From: Selenomonas sp. FOBRC6
Lineage (GTDB): Bacteria > Bacillota > Negativicutes > Selenomonadales > Selenomonadaceae
Direction: 5' to 3'
DNA: 36,483 bases
Assembly (NCBI RefSeq): GCF_000286455.1
Contig: NZ_ALKG01000005.1
Location: 1-36,483 of the forward strand
Part shown: in pieces, positions 16,353-24,221 of the stretch
Position numbering within the stretch: position 1 is the stretch's first letter
Layout of the letters: each line of letters starts with the position of its first letter
Translations under genes and position numbers: made by a program
The notes under the pieces: generated by a model
The model's database searches: none
What the model saw: the letters and a program-made list of their open reading frames with translations, nothing else
What the model was told of the DNA's origin: nothing

Positions 16353-16388
16353 CACATACGCGAAACAATCATCTCATAAGAGAGAATG
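16353..16388. repeat. 36-base imperfect direct repeat, copy 2
   Basis: Partner of 15928-15963, located 13 bases upstream of the DUF488 start codon. Its core contains the TATGAG (minus strand) that I propose as a weak -10 box of that gene. Confidence 0.6.
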
Positions 16389-16390
16389 TT

Positions 16391-17062
16391 CTATGCCGCA
16401 AGTTGTTTCCCCGAGCCATGTTCATTCTTCAGGATGTACTCACCGACCGAGCCGAACTCCCCAGAGCGCAGGGCATCAATCATGCGGTTGATGCGCGGCG
16501 GCGATGTCCACGCGAGTGGGAGAAAGCAGTCCGCACAGCCATTATACATTGCATACAGGTCGTTCTCCGCATCGCGGCGCAGGAGCGCGTACTCCGCCTT
16601 ACGGCGTTCGTAGCGGCGGCCGGCACGCAGATAGCCGACAGTGGTGACCGCGCCCCAGAGCACGAAGTAGTATGCCCAGATGAAATCCGGCAGGAATGGG
16701 GAGAGAGGGAAGTAGACGAGTGCTGCGACCAGTCCGCCGGCGAGCAGCCAGAGCACAAAGGACGGACGGTGCAGACCACTCTCGATGTAGTCCAGATCCT
16801 CAACAATCTTGTAGAGGTTGCTGTGCTGAACGAAGTAGTCCTTCAGGCGCTCCAGTCCGTCGATCTGCGCCGTGCGTTCGTCGGGGATCGGTACGGGTTC
16901 GTTCAGCGGGATCTCAGCGGGTATTTCGCGCCGATGTTTGTCCGCCGTATCGGCAATGAAGTTCCATGTCTCGAGTTCATCGTCGATCAGCGCCCGCTCG
17001 CCGCAATGCGGGCAAATACGCGTCAGCCCTTCAATTTTTTCGCCGCATTCTTTGCAGATCAT
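16391..17062 (-). CDS. Zinc-ribbon membrane protein of unknown function
   Basis: A 223-residue protein I cannot assign to a named family. It begins with a CxxC...CxxC zinc ribbon (MICKECGEKIEGLTRICPHC), followed by a charged cytoplasmic stretch of about 90 residues, two membrane helices close together (about 122-160, PSFVLWLLAGGLVAALVYF and FIWAYYFVLWGAVTTVGYL), and a basic helical tail that contains a further CADC pair. This layout is common among bacterial zinc-ribbon proteins with no known role. AAGGAGG precedes the ATG. It has its own promoter and ends just before the DUF488 promoter region. Confidence 0.8.
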   Translation of the reverse strand: MICKECGEKIEGLTRICPHCGERALIDDELETWNFIADTADKHRREIPAEIPLNEPVPIPDERTAQIDGLERLKDYFVQHSNLYKIVEDLDYIESGLHRPSFVLWLLAGGLVAALVYFPLSPFLPDFIWAYYFVLWGAVTTVGYLRAGRRYERRKAEYALLRRDAENDLYAMYNGCADCFLPLAWTSPPRINRMIDALRSGEFGSVGEYILKNEHGSGKQLAA

Positions 17063-17098
17063 ATGATATTCCTCCTTGCTGTCAAAATTTTATTACAT

Positions 17099-17128
17099 AT
17101 TCTAACACAAATTTATTTTTTTGTCTAA
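17099..17128 (-). promoter_or_regulatory. Promoter of the zinc-ribbon gene
   Basis: Reading leftward: TTAGAC (17128-17123), an 18-base AT-rich spacer, TAGAAT (17104-17099), about 35 bases upstream of the start codon. Confidence 0.5.
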
Positions 17129-17148
17129 TGAAAAAGACGGTATACAAG

Positions 17149-17181
17149 AAAGGGACACCCACGCTGTGTGAATGCCCCTTT
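17149..17181 (-). terminator. Terminator after the amino acid permease gene
   Basis: A 14-base stem (17149-17162 with 17168-17181), with three G-T wobble pairs and a 5-base loop, begins about ten bases after the permease stop. The T tract is modest. Confidence 0.6.
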
Positions 17182-17191
17182 TGTGGTTTTA

Positions 17192-18544
17192 TTATTCTGT
17201 TTTCCTCCGTCGCGAGCGATACCCAATCCACAGCACGAGCAGCCATGCGGGCAGGATGGGCACCGCAAGCTGCATGCCCGGGATCTGCGCCATCATAACG
17301 ACGACGCCGATGAGGAAGACGAGGCAGATGTAGTTGATCCACGGGTAGAACGGTGCGCTGAATTTGATCGCCTTTCCCTCGCGCTCCATCTTTCGACGGA
17401 ATTTCAGATGCGTCACGACGATCGTCACCCAGCTGATGACGGCAGCGCAGGTCGCAATCGAGATGAGATAGAGAAATGCGTCGCCCGGGAAGAAATAGTT
17501 CAGGAAGACCACAATGAGCGTAAAGCCCGAGGAAATCAATATGCCGAGCACGGGCACGCCGCGCACGGAGAGACTCCTCAGCACTTGCGGCGCGTCGCCG
17601 CGCTGCGCGAGTCCATAGAGCATGCGGCTGTTGCTGTAGATCGCAGAGTTGTAGACGGAGATCGCGGCGGTGAGCACGACGAAGTTCAGAATGTGCGCGG
17701 CAGCGGGAATGCCGACGTTCTGGAAAATCTGCACGAAGGGGCTTGCCTCCATGCCGACCTCGTTCCACGGCCAGAGTGCCATGAGCACCGCCATCGTGCC
17801 GACATAGAAAATCAGGATGCGCCAGATGACCTGATTGATCGCCTGCGGAATCGTGCGGTCGGGATCCTCCGCCTCGCCCGCAGTGATGCCGATGAGCTCG
17901 ATGCCGCCGAACGAGAACATGACGACGGCGGTTCCGAGGAAGAATCCCCACCAGCCATTCGGCAGGAATCCCCCGTGTGCCCAGAGATTGCTCACATTGT
18001 CGGGAAACGGCGCACCCGTCACGAGCAGCCAGCCGCCGAGTCCAATCATGAGGACGATCGCCGTGATCTTCACGAGCGCCATCCAAAACTCCGTCTCGCC
18101 GTATGCACGCACATTCGTGAGGTTGAGCGCGGTGATGACGGCGAGGCAGATGAGCGCCGAGAGCCACTGCGGGAGATCGGGCAGCCAGAAATTCATGTAG
18201 ATGCCGACCGCCGCAAGCTCCGCCATCGAGACGATGATGTAGTTGAACCAATAATTCCAGCCGGAGAGGAAGCCCGGAAAGTCGCCCCAGTATTTGCCCG
18301 CATAGTGACTGAACGAGCCGGAGACCGGCTCATCGACCGCCATCTCTCCGAGCATGCGCATGATGAAGAAAATCATGATACCGCCGAGGAGATAAGCGAG
18401 CATGACCGCAGGCCCCGCAAGCGCGATGGTGGATGCCGAGCCGTAGAAAAGTCCCGTCCCGATTGCGCCGCCGAGTGCGATCATCTGGAGATGTCTGTTC
18501 TTCAGCCCGCGCCTCAGGACGGGCGATGCTTCCTTTTCCTGCAT
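17192..18544 (-). CDS. Amino acid permease, AAT family (APC superfamily)
   Basis: A 450-residue proton-coupled amino acid importer with about twelve helices. The AAT-family hallmarks are present: LKNRHLQMIALGGAIGTGLF at the start, the GEMAVDEPVSGSFSHYA block, the GWNYWFNYI stretch, and FGGIELIGITAGEAEDPDRT. Relatives carry aromatic amino acids, lysine, threonine or serine/glycine; the sequence does not let me choose. TAGGAG precedes the ATG by five bases. It starts 12 bases after the smpB stop, so it is most likely the last gene of the rnr-smpB transcript, an addition to an otherwise conserved RNA-quality-control operon. Confidence 0.9.
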   Translation of the reverse strand: MQEKEASPVLRRGLKNRHLQMIALGGAIGTGLFYGSASTIALAGPAVMLAYLLGGIMIFFIMRMLGEMAVDEPVSGSFSHYAGKYWGDFPGFLSGWNYWFNYIIVSMAELAAVGIYMNFWLPDLPQWLSALICLAVITALNLTNVRAYGETEFWMALVKITAIVLMIGLGGWLLVTGAPFPDNVSNLWAHGGFLPNGWWGFFLGTAVVMFSFGGIELIGITAGEAEDPDRTIPQAINQVIWRILIFYVGTMAVLMALWPWNEVGMEASPFVQIFQNVGIPAAAHILNFVVLTAAISVYNSAIYSNSRMLYGLAQRGDAPQVLRSLSVRGVPVLGILISSGFTLIVVFLNYFFPGDAFLYLISIATCAAVISWVTIVVTHLKFRRKMEREGKAIKFSAPFYPWINYICLVFLIGVVVMMAQIPGMQLAVPILPAWLLVLWIGYRSRRRKTE

Positions 18545-18556
18545 ATATACTCCTAT

Positions 18557-19030
18557 CTAGCCGCGCTGACGTTCCTTGAGTGCCTGCTCCACTTCACGCT
18601 TTGCAGACTTCGCCTTGAGCGTCTGACGCTTGTCGTAGTTGTGCTTGCCGCTTGCGAGCGCGAGTTCCAGCTTTGCCCGCCCGCGCTTGAAGTAGACCTT
18701 CAGTGGGACGAGTGTCATGCCCTTCTCGCGCGTCTTGCCGAAGAGTTTCAGAATCTCCGCCTTGTGCATGAGAAGGCGGCGGACGCGTAGCGGGTCGTGG
18801 TTGAACTGGTTGCCCTGCTCGTAGGGGCTGATGTGCATGTGATCGAGGAATACTTCCCCGTTCTTGATGTAGGCGTAGCTGTCGCGCAGGTTCGCGCGTC
18901 CTGCCCGCAGGGACTTGACCTCCGTCCCGACGAGCTCCATACCCGCTTCGTAAGTTTCGTGGATAAAATAATCATGACGCGCCTTGCGGTTCTCACAGGC
19001 GATCTTGATGCTTTCGTTCTTCTTTCCCAT
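18557..19030 (-). CDS. smpB: SsrA-binding protein SmpB
   Basis: A 157-residue protein that binds tmRNA and carries it to stalled ribosomes for trans-translation. The family signatures are clear: N-terminal [31 protein letters not shown], the HISPYEQGN loop and the basic C-terminal tail [24 protein letters not shown] precedes the ATG. It follows rnr after nine bases, an arrangement found in many Firmicutes where RNase R degrades the rescued mRNA. In Bacillus the tmRNA gene ssrA comes next; here an amino acid permease does, and I see no tmRNA in the window. Confidence 0.97.
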   Translation of the reverse strand: MGKKNESIKIACENRKARHDYFIHETYEAGMELVGTEVKSLRAGRANLRDSYAYIKNGEVFLDHMHISPYEQGNQFNHDPLRVRRLLMHKAEILKLFGKTREKGMTLVPLKVYFKRGRAKLELALASGKHNYDKRQTLKAKSAKREVEQALKERQRG

Positions 19031-19039
19031 AGAAATTCC

Positions 19040-21751
19040 TCACTCGGCGTTGCCGGTGCCGCCCTCTGTCTTGCGGTTCATGCGGCGTGCGGGACGCGGT
19101 GCGCGGCGCGGTTTCTCCTCCGTCTGCGTATCCGGTCTCTGCGCACGGTAGCCTGGCGGGTCCGGCCAGACGGCGCTATTCAGCCCCGTGACTTTGACGC
19201 GGTGATAGTCGCGGGGGCCGCGCTCGTCATCGTAACGGTCAGAAGACTTGCCGCGCCCACGATTAGGCCGCTCCGTGCCTGTCTGCTGTGCGCGTGCGGG
19301 ACGCTGTCCACGTGTGCCGTCCGCCCTCTGTGCAGTTGCACGCGGCTTTGCGGGCACACTTGCCGCCGCTGTGCGCGCCGCACGCTCGCCCTCCTGCACG
19401 CGCTTGCCCTGCGTACCGTGTGCGCCGCGCGTCTTCTTACGGCGCTCGGCGGGCGTTGCGGCGACATCCGCGATAATCGGCTCATGTCGTTTCTCATTCT
19501 TCTTTTTACGGGAGCGACGTCCGCGTCCGCCTGAGGATTTTTCACCGCTCGCCTTTGGCTTTGCTGCAGTTTTCACAGGCTTTGCCATATTCGGCTCGTA
19601 AACGCCGTTGTCCTTCAACACGAAGTCGAGCGTCCGCGCCTGTACGTCCGCGCGCGTGATGATGATGGTCACGGCATCGCCAAGACGGTAACGCATACCC
19701 GTGCGCTCGCCAACCATAGCATACTGCTCCTCGACGTAGCTGTAGTAGTCGTTCACCATCGTTGAGACGTGGACAAGCCCCTCGACGCCGTTCTCGAGCT
19801 CGACGAAGATGCCGAACGCCGTGACGCCGCTGATGATTCCCTCGAAGGTCTCACCGACGAACTGCGCCATGTACTCAATCTTCTTCATATCCGTCGTCTC
19901 GCGCTCCGCCTCGATGGCAATGCGCTCGCGCGCAGATGAATGCTCCGCCGCCTCGGCGAGGGTTGCGCGTAGCCGCTCCCGCTTCTCTGCGGGGATGTGC
20001 CCCGTTGCAAAGGTCTCGCGTAGGAGACGGTGGACAAGGAGATCGGGGTAGCGGCGGATGGGCGAGGTGAAATGCGTATAGTAGCGCGCGGCAAGCCCGA
20101 AATGTCCGAGACTCGCCGTTGCATAGCGCGCCTGCTGCATGGAGCGCAGCGCGACAGCACCGATGATGCGCTCCTCGGGCGCGCCCTTCACATGGTCGAG
20201 CACCTGCTGAATGTCGCGCGGCTGCACCTTGCCGTCCTCATCAATGTGGAGACGCAAGCCGAGCGCGGCAAGGAGGCTCTGGAAGCGCTCGATCTTCTCC
20301 GCATTCGGCGTCTCGTGCACGCGATAGACGAACGGCTCCTCCTTCAGTTCCATATGGCGTGCAACCGTCTCGTTCGCGATGAGCATGCACTCCTCGATGA
20401 TGGACTCGCCAATCGATCCTGTGCGTTTCACGAGCGCAACGGGATGCCCCTCGGCGTCGAGCTTCACCTTGATCTCGGGCAGCTCGAAGTCGATCGAGCC
20501 GCGACGGTGACGCTTCGCGCGTAGTGCCTCACGCAGACGGCGCAGCGTCTCGAGCATGGGGCGTATGTCCTCGTTGTCGGAGACATATGGCTCCTCGCCC
20601 GCGAGCACGCGGTTGACGAGGGTATAGGTGAGGCGGCGTGCAACGTGGATGACGCACGGCACGATCTCGTAGCTGCGCACCTCGCCGTCCGCGCCGATCT
20701 CCATCTCGCACGCCATCGAGAGGCGGTCAACGCCCTCGTTCAGGCTGCATATGCCGTTCGACAGTTCCTTCGGCAGCATGGGGATCACGCGGTCGACCAA
20801 ATAGACACTCGTCCCACGCCGCGCCGCCTCCGTGTCGAGCGGCTCGCCTGCACGGACATAGTGGCTCACGTCAGCGATGTAAACGCCGAGGAAGAAGCCG
20901 CCGTCCTTCTCATACGCATAGATGCCGTCGTCGATGTCCTTCGTATCCTCGCCGTCGATCGTGACAATGGGGAAATCGCGGCGGTCGCGCCGTCCCGCGT
21001 ACTCCTCGGGCAGCGGATTCTCCGGGCAGCGTGCGGCTGCCTCCGCCACGGCGGGCGGGAAGTTCGCGTCGAGGTCATAGGCGCGCATGACGGCGAGTAC
21101 ATCCACACCGGGATCGCCCGTCTTGCCGAGCACCTCGATGACGCGCCCCTCTGCACTGCGACGCTCCTCGGGCCACTTTGTAATCTCGACAACGACCTTG
21201 CTGCCCGTCTTTGCCCCGCCGAAGTCCTTTTTCAAAATAAAGATGTCGCGCCCGATCTTCGCGCTGTCGGGCGTGACGAAGCCGAACGCCTTGCTGCGCT
21301 CGAACGTACCGACGATGTGTGTATTCGCACGCTCAAGAATGCGGATGATCTCGCCCTCACGCGCACGCCCCGGCATCTCGGACGGCGTAACGCGTGCAAC
21401 GACGCGATCGCCGTGCATGGCGGTCGCAAGCGCAGAGCCGGGCACGAATACATCCGACTCGTCCTCTGTCGCGCGCACGTCGGGGATGATGAAGCCGAAG
21501 CCCTTCGGCGACATGGAGAGCCGCCCGACGACGAGGTTCATGCGGGTCGGCAGCCCGTAGAGTCCGCTGCGGTTGCGGATGATTGCCCCCTCCGCCTCGA
21601 GCGCTGCAAGCGCAGACGAAAGAATCTGCTCCTCCGCATCGGGCAGCCCGAGTCCCGTGCGCACCTCAGCCTCTGGCAGCGGGCGATAGGCGTCCTCCCG
21701 CATGAAGGCATGTACGCGCTCTTTCAGTGTATCCAGTTGTTCCTGTTCCAT
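19040..21751 (-). CDS. rnr: Ribonuclease R with long basic C-terminal tail
   Basis: A 903-residue 3'-5' exoribonuclease. N-terminal winged helix (about 1-68), two cold-shock/OB domains (about 70-205), an RNB catalytic domain with the acidic cluster D266, D272, D274, D275 in DGEDTKDIDDG, the SPIRRYPDLLVHR motif, then S1 (ETFEGIISGVTAFGIFVE). From about residue 715 a 189-residue Lys/Arg-rich low-complexity tail follows, more than double the basic tail I know from E. coli RNase R; this explains the length. It keeps a conserved-looking patch near its end (DYHRVKVTGLNSAVWPDPPG). The ATG is preceded by GAGGAG. It is translated with smpB downstream and the carboxylesterase upstream. Confidence 0.96.
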   Translation of the reverse strand: MEQEQLDTLKERVHAFMREDAYRPLPEAEVRTGLGLPDAEEQILSSALAALEAEGAIIRNRSGLYGLPTRMNLVVGRLSMSPKGFGFIIPDVRATEDESDVFVPGSALATAMHGDRVVARVTPSEMPGRAREGEIIRILERANTHIVGTFERSKAFGFVTPDSAKIGRDIFILKKDFGGAKTGSKVVVEITKWPEERRSAEGRVIEVLGKTGDPGVDVLAVMRAYDLDANFPPAVAEAAARCPENPLPEEYAGRRDRRDFPIVTIDGEDTKDIDDGIYAYEKDGGFFLGVYIADVSHYVRAGEPLDTEAARRGTSVYLVDRVIPMLPKELSNGICSLNEGVDRLSMACEMEIGADGEVRSYEIVPCVIHVARRLTYTLVNRVLAGEEPYVSDNEDIRPMLETLRRLREALRAKRHRRGSIDFELPEIKVKLDAEGHPVALVKRTGSIGESIIEECMLIANETVARHMELKEEPFVYRVHETPNAEKIERFQSLLAALGLRLHIDEDGKVQPRDIQQVLDHVKGAPEERIIGAVALRSMQQARYATASLGHFGLAARYYTHFTSPIRRYPDLLVHRLLRETFATGHIPAEKRERLRATLAEAAEHSSARERIAIEAERETTDMKKIEYMAQFVGETFEGIISGVTAFGIFVELENGVEGLVHVSTMVNDYYSYVEEQYAMVGERTGMRYRLGDAVTIIITRADVQARTLDFVLKDNGVYEPNMAKPVKTAAKPKASGEKSSGGRGRRSRKKKNEKRHEPIIADVAATPAERRKKTRGAHGTQGKRVQEGERAARTAAASVPAKPRATAQRADGTRGQRPARAQQTGTERPNRGRGKSSDRYDDERGPRDYHRVKVTGLNSAVWPDPPGYRAQRPDTQTEEKPRRAPRPARRMNRKTEGGTGNAE

Positions 21752-21791
21752 AATCTCCTCGTTTTCCCGTTCCTATTTCCGTTTCTACAAC

Positions 21792-22541
21792 TTACACAGC
21801 GTCCCCCGTCAAAAACGCCGCTGTGCGCGCAAAGACGCGCTCCCTGACTCCCGTATCAAGCGGCAGCAGATGCCCCGCATCGAGCAGGATAAACTTCTCG
21901 CACCGAGGACTCCCCACGTTCTCATAGAGATAGTCCGCACTCTTCGGATCCGCCGTATGATCCCGCTCCCCATGCACGATCAGGAGCGGCGCCGTCACAC
22001 GCTCAATCTGACGGCAGAGGATCGCGACAACATCCAAGAGCTCGTGAATGGAGACGAGCGGCATGCGCCGATAGGTGTTGTTCGCGCCCTGCGGCACGTC
22101 CCTGAGTTTCCTGCGCGCCTTTGGCACATAGCGGTCAATGCACGCCTCGCGCGTGGGCAGATGCTCGAGTCCCTGCTCGGGCGCAATCATGATCGGCGCA
22201 CCGAGGCTGACAACATGTGCAAGCTCCGCCTCCATCGAGAGCAACAGGGCAAAGACCGCCCCCATCGAATGACCGACGACGGAAATCCGATCACACGCGC
22301 CGCTGAGAATGGCATAGCCGTCGCGGACGGAGTCCATCCAGTCCTCGTGCTCCATGCGGCTCAGATCTTCGACCGTTGTCCCGTGCCCTGCAAGCCGTAT
22401 CGCAAGCACGGTGAAGCCGCGCTCGTTCAGATACGCACCGAGCAGGCGCAGCTCTGCCGGCAGCCCCGTAAAGCCGTGAATGAGAAGCACGCCATGCCGC
22501 CCGCCCGGCAGAAAAAAAGGCTCCGCGCCCTGAAGATGCAT
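21792..22541 (-). CDS. Alpha/beta-hydrolase, Est30-type carboxylesterase
   Basis: A 249-residue serine hydrolase of the monoacylglycerol lipase/carboxylesterase group. The oxyanion-side HGFTG motif (22-26), nucleophile Ser92 in GHSMG, Asp194 in HGERDHTAD and His224 in DAGHLLPLD form the catalytic triad. Length and gene position match the Est30/YvaK esterase that lies between secG and rnr in Bacillus. I start at ATG 22541 because GAGGAGGGAATG precedes it; an upstream in-frame ATG at 22595 would add 18 residues that run into a terminator hairpin. The natural substrate is unknown. No separate promoter is visible. Confidence 0.88.
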   Translation of the reverse strand: MHLQGAEPFFLPGGRHGVLLIHGFTGLPAELRLLGAYLNERGFTVLAIRLAGHGTTVEDLSRMEHEDWMDSVRDGYAILSGACDRISVVGHSMGAVFALLLSMEAELAHVVSLGAPIMIAPEQGLEHLPTREACIDRYVPKARRKLRDVPQGANNTYRRMPLVSIHELLDVVAILCRQIERVTAPLLIVHGERDHTADPKSADYLYENVGSPRCEKFILLDAGHLLPLDTGVRERVFARTAAFLTGDAV

Positions 22542-22575
22542 GACATTCCCTCCTCGTTCTGATGTTCCCTGTTTG

Positions 22576-22609
22576 AAAAAATCCCTGCCCCGCATAGCGG
22601 TACAGGGAT
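22576..22609 (-). terminator. Intrinsic terminator or attenuator between secG and the esterase gene
   Basis: On the minus strand ATCCCTGTACCGC pairs with GCGGGGCAGGGAT (one wobble, one mismatch) around a TAT loop, followed by six T residues. It starts about 14 bases after the secG stop. Since no new promoter is seen before the esterase, it probably reduces rather than ends transcription into the esterase-rnr-smpB part. Confidence 0.7.
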
Positions 22610-22622
22610 ATTCCCTTTTCGT

Positions 22623-22850
22623 TCAGCTCGACATCCGTGCAATCACAATCGTAATCACGCCAAACAAAATCGCAAATACGATCGTCACGCGTGCGAGCAG
22701 CGCATCCATTCCGCGCGCCTTGCCCGAGAAGACCGTGTCGCCGCCGCCGTCGAGCCCGCCCATGCCGGCAGACTTCGCCTCCTGCCCGAGCACGGACGCG
22801 ATGAGGATGATTGCAACGATTGCATCAAGTACCATTAAAAGCGTGAGCAA
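22623..22850 (-). CDS. secG: Protein-export translocase subunit SecG
   Basis: A 75-residue membrane protein, accessory subunit of the SecYEG channel. Two hydrophobic helices (about 4-22 and 54-71) flank a Gly-rich loop (GMGGLDGGGDTVFSGKARGMD) that is typical of SecG. I use the TTG at 22850 because GAAGGGG lies eight bases upstream; the in-frame ATG at 22835 has no site. The gene order secG, carboxylesterase, rnr, smpB matches Bacillus and supports the assignment. Confidence 0.92.
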   Translation of the reverse strand: MLTLLMVLDAIVAIILIASVLGQEAKSAGMGGLDGGGDTVFSGKARGMDALLARVTIVFAILFGVITIVIARMSS

Positions 22851-22889
22851 GAAAAAGCCCCTTCCTTCTGCAAGATATTATATTCGTCT

Positions 22890-22919
22890 ATCATAGCACA
22901 GACCGCGCCGCAGTGGCAA
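22890..22919 (-). promoter_or_regulatory. Promoter of the secG operon
   Basis: Reading leftward: TTGCCA (22919-22914), an 18-base spacer, TATGAT (22895-22890). It lies between the hexokinase stop codon and secG, with no terminator for the hexokinase operon before it, so read-through from upstream is likely. Confidence 0.6.
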
Positions 22920-22926
22920 GCAATTT

Positions 22927-24219
22927 TCATCCGCGCTCCGCCATCGCTGCCGCGAGTGCCGCACCGAGTCCCGATCCGCCGCTCGCGAGAATGGTATCAA
23001 CCTTGCCCGCATCCGCGCCGAGGAGTTCCGCAAAGGCGTTCGCCATCTCCTCCTTGACGAGCGGCATCTTCTCATAGACCGAGCCGTCGACGGCAATGTG
23101 CTGCGCACGTATCTCCCCGCTGCCCGTCACCTGCCAGAGTGTCCCGACAAATGTCGCCGCAATGAGGCGCGCGGAGCGTACAACGATGGCGCGCGCAAGG
23201 CCGCGCACGCGCAAGGCATCCTCAGCCGTGAGCTGCTGTCCAGTCAGCACCTCGACAAGGGTCGCCGCCGATGTCGCATCCTCGCTCACATCCTCGATCA
23301 TGCGGCTGAGATCAACGCTTGTAAAGCCGTATGCACTGCCCGCTGCACCAAGGAGCTCGGCAAGCGCCATCTCGAAGAGCTCTCCCATGTAGCGACCCGA
23401 GACCATCTTTTCGAGGCGCTGCTCCCCCTTTTTCTCAGACGCTGCGTCGAGCGCCACGTCGAAACGGTTCGGCACGAGCTTGGAGAAGCCGCCCGACTCC
23501 ATGTTGAGGATCATCGGTGGCTGCGCCGTACCCGTATACGGCTCGAGGTAGCAGGTGTTGTGCCCCGTCGCGTAGATCGCGCCGATGGCGGTCTCGCCGT
23601 GGATGTAGGCGGCAGCGAGGAGCACGGCAACCGTGTCGTTGATGACGGAGTTCGGCGTGACATTCGTCAGCCCCTGCCGCACGAGCGCCGCACGCAGGAG
23701 CTCGTTGACAACCTCGCCCTCGACACCGCGCGCTGCGAATTCCTTCGTCCAGATGATGAGCCGCGCGTCGTTGATATTCGTCTGCGCGGACGGGAATGAA
23801 AAGGTATGCCCAAGGAGGTACGGCGTCTCATGGTCGCCGCCGACCGCCTCGTCCACGAGCGCCGCGATGAAGTCAAACATCTGCTCGCCCGTCGCCTCCG
23901 CGCCGATGAAGTCATAGACGCCGTCGACCTTGAGCGGCTTTGCGACGTGGGAGAGCATTTCATATTTCCCGTTGCCCTCAAGGCGGTAGAGGAGCACGCG
24001 CACATTCGTCCCGCCGAAATCAAGTGCGAGGTAGTCGCCGCACTCCGCGCCCGTCGGCAATCCGAGGTAGGACGGCAGCATGCGCAGAGAGGAGTCGGGC
24101 GAGCCCGCGAGCCCCAGGCGCATATCCTGGCGGAAATTTGCCGCCACCTCATGCAAATGCTCCGAGTCCACCGTAAAGGCGGCAATGATTTCATTGTAAA
24201 GCGCGGGATCGAACGCCAT
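22927..24219 (-). CDS. Eukaryotic-type hexokinase
   Basis: A 430-residue sugar kinase that resembles the hexokinase family of animals and yeasts, not the shorter bacterial glucokinases or ROK kinases. Visible family motifs: phosphate 1 loop LALDFGGTNVRVLL (64-77), sugar-binding TFSFPSAQTNINDARLIIWT (139-158, close to the eukaryotic SFPCxQTxLxxGxLxxWTK), catalytic Asp195 in INDTVAVLLAAAY, Glu241 in NMESGGF, the LEKMVSGRYMGEL segment, and C-terminal GGSGLGAAL. It would phosphorylate hexoses with ATP. The ATG follows the CorC/HlyC-type stop by two bases with GAGGAGG inside that gene's end, so translation is coupled. It is the last gene of an operon led by a DUF1232 gene and topoisomerase III. 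Confidence 0.9.
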   Translation of the reverse strand: MAFDPALYNEIIAAFTVDSEHLHEVAANFRQDMRLGLAGSPDSSLRMLPSYLGLPTGAECGDYLALDFGGTNVRVLLYRLEGNGKYEMLSHVAKPLKVDGVYDFIGAEATGEQMFDFIAALVDEAVGGDHETPYLLGHTFSFPSAQTNINDARLIIWTKEFAARGVEGEVVNELLRAALVRQGLTNVTPNSVINDTVAVLLAAAYIHGETAIGAIYATGHNTCYLEPYTGTAQPPMILNMESGGFSKLVPNRFDVALDAASEKKGEQRLEKMVSGRYMGELFEMALAELLGAAGSAYGFTSVDLSRMIEDVSEDATSAATLVEVLTGQQLTAEDALRVRGLARAIVVRSARLIAATFVGTLWQVTGSGEIRAQHIAVDGSVYEKMPLVKEEMANAFAELLGADAGKVDTILASGGSGLGAALAAAMAERG

Positions 24220-24221
24220 CT

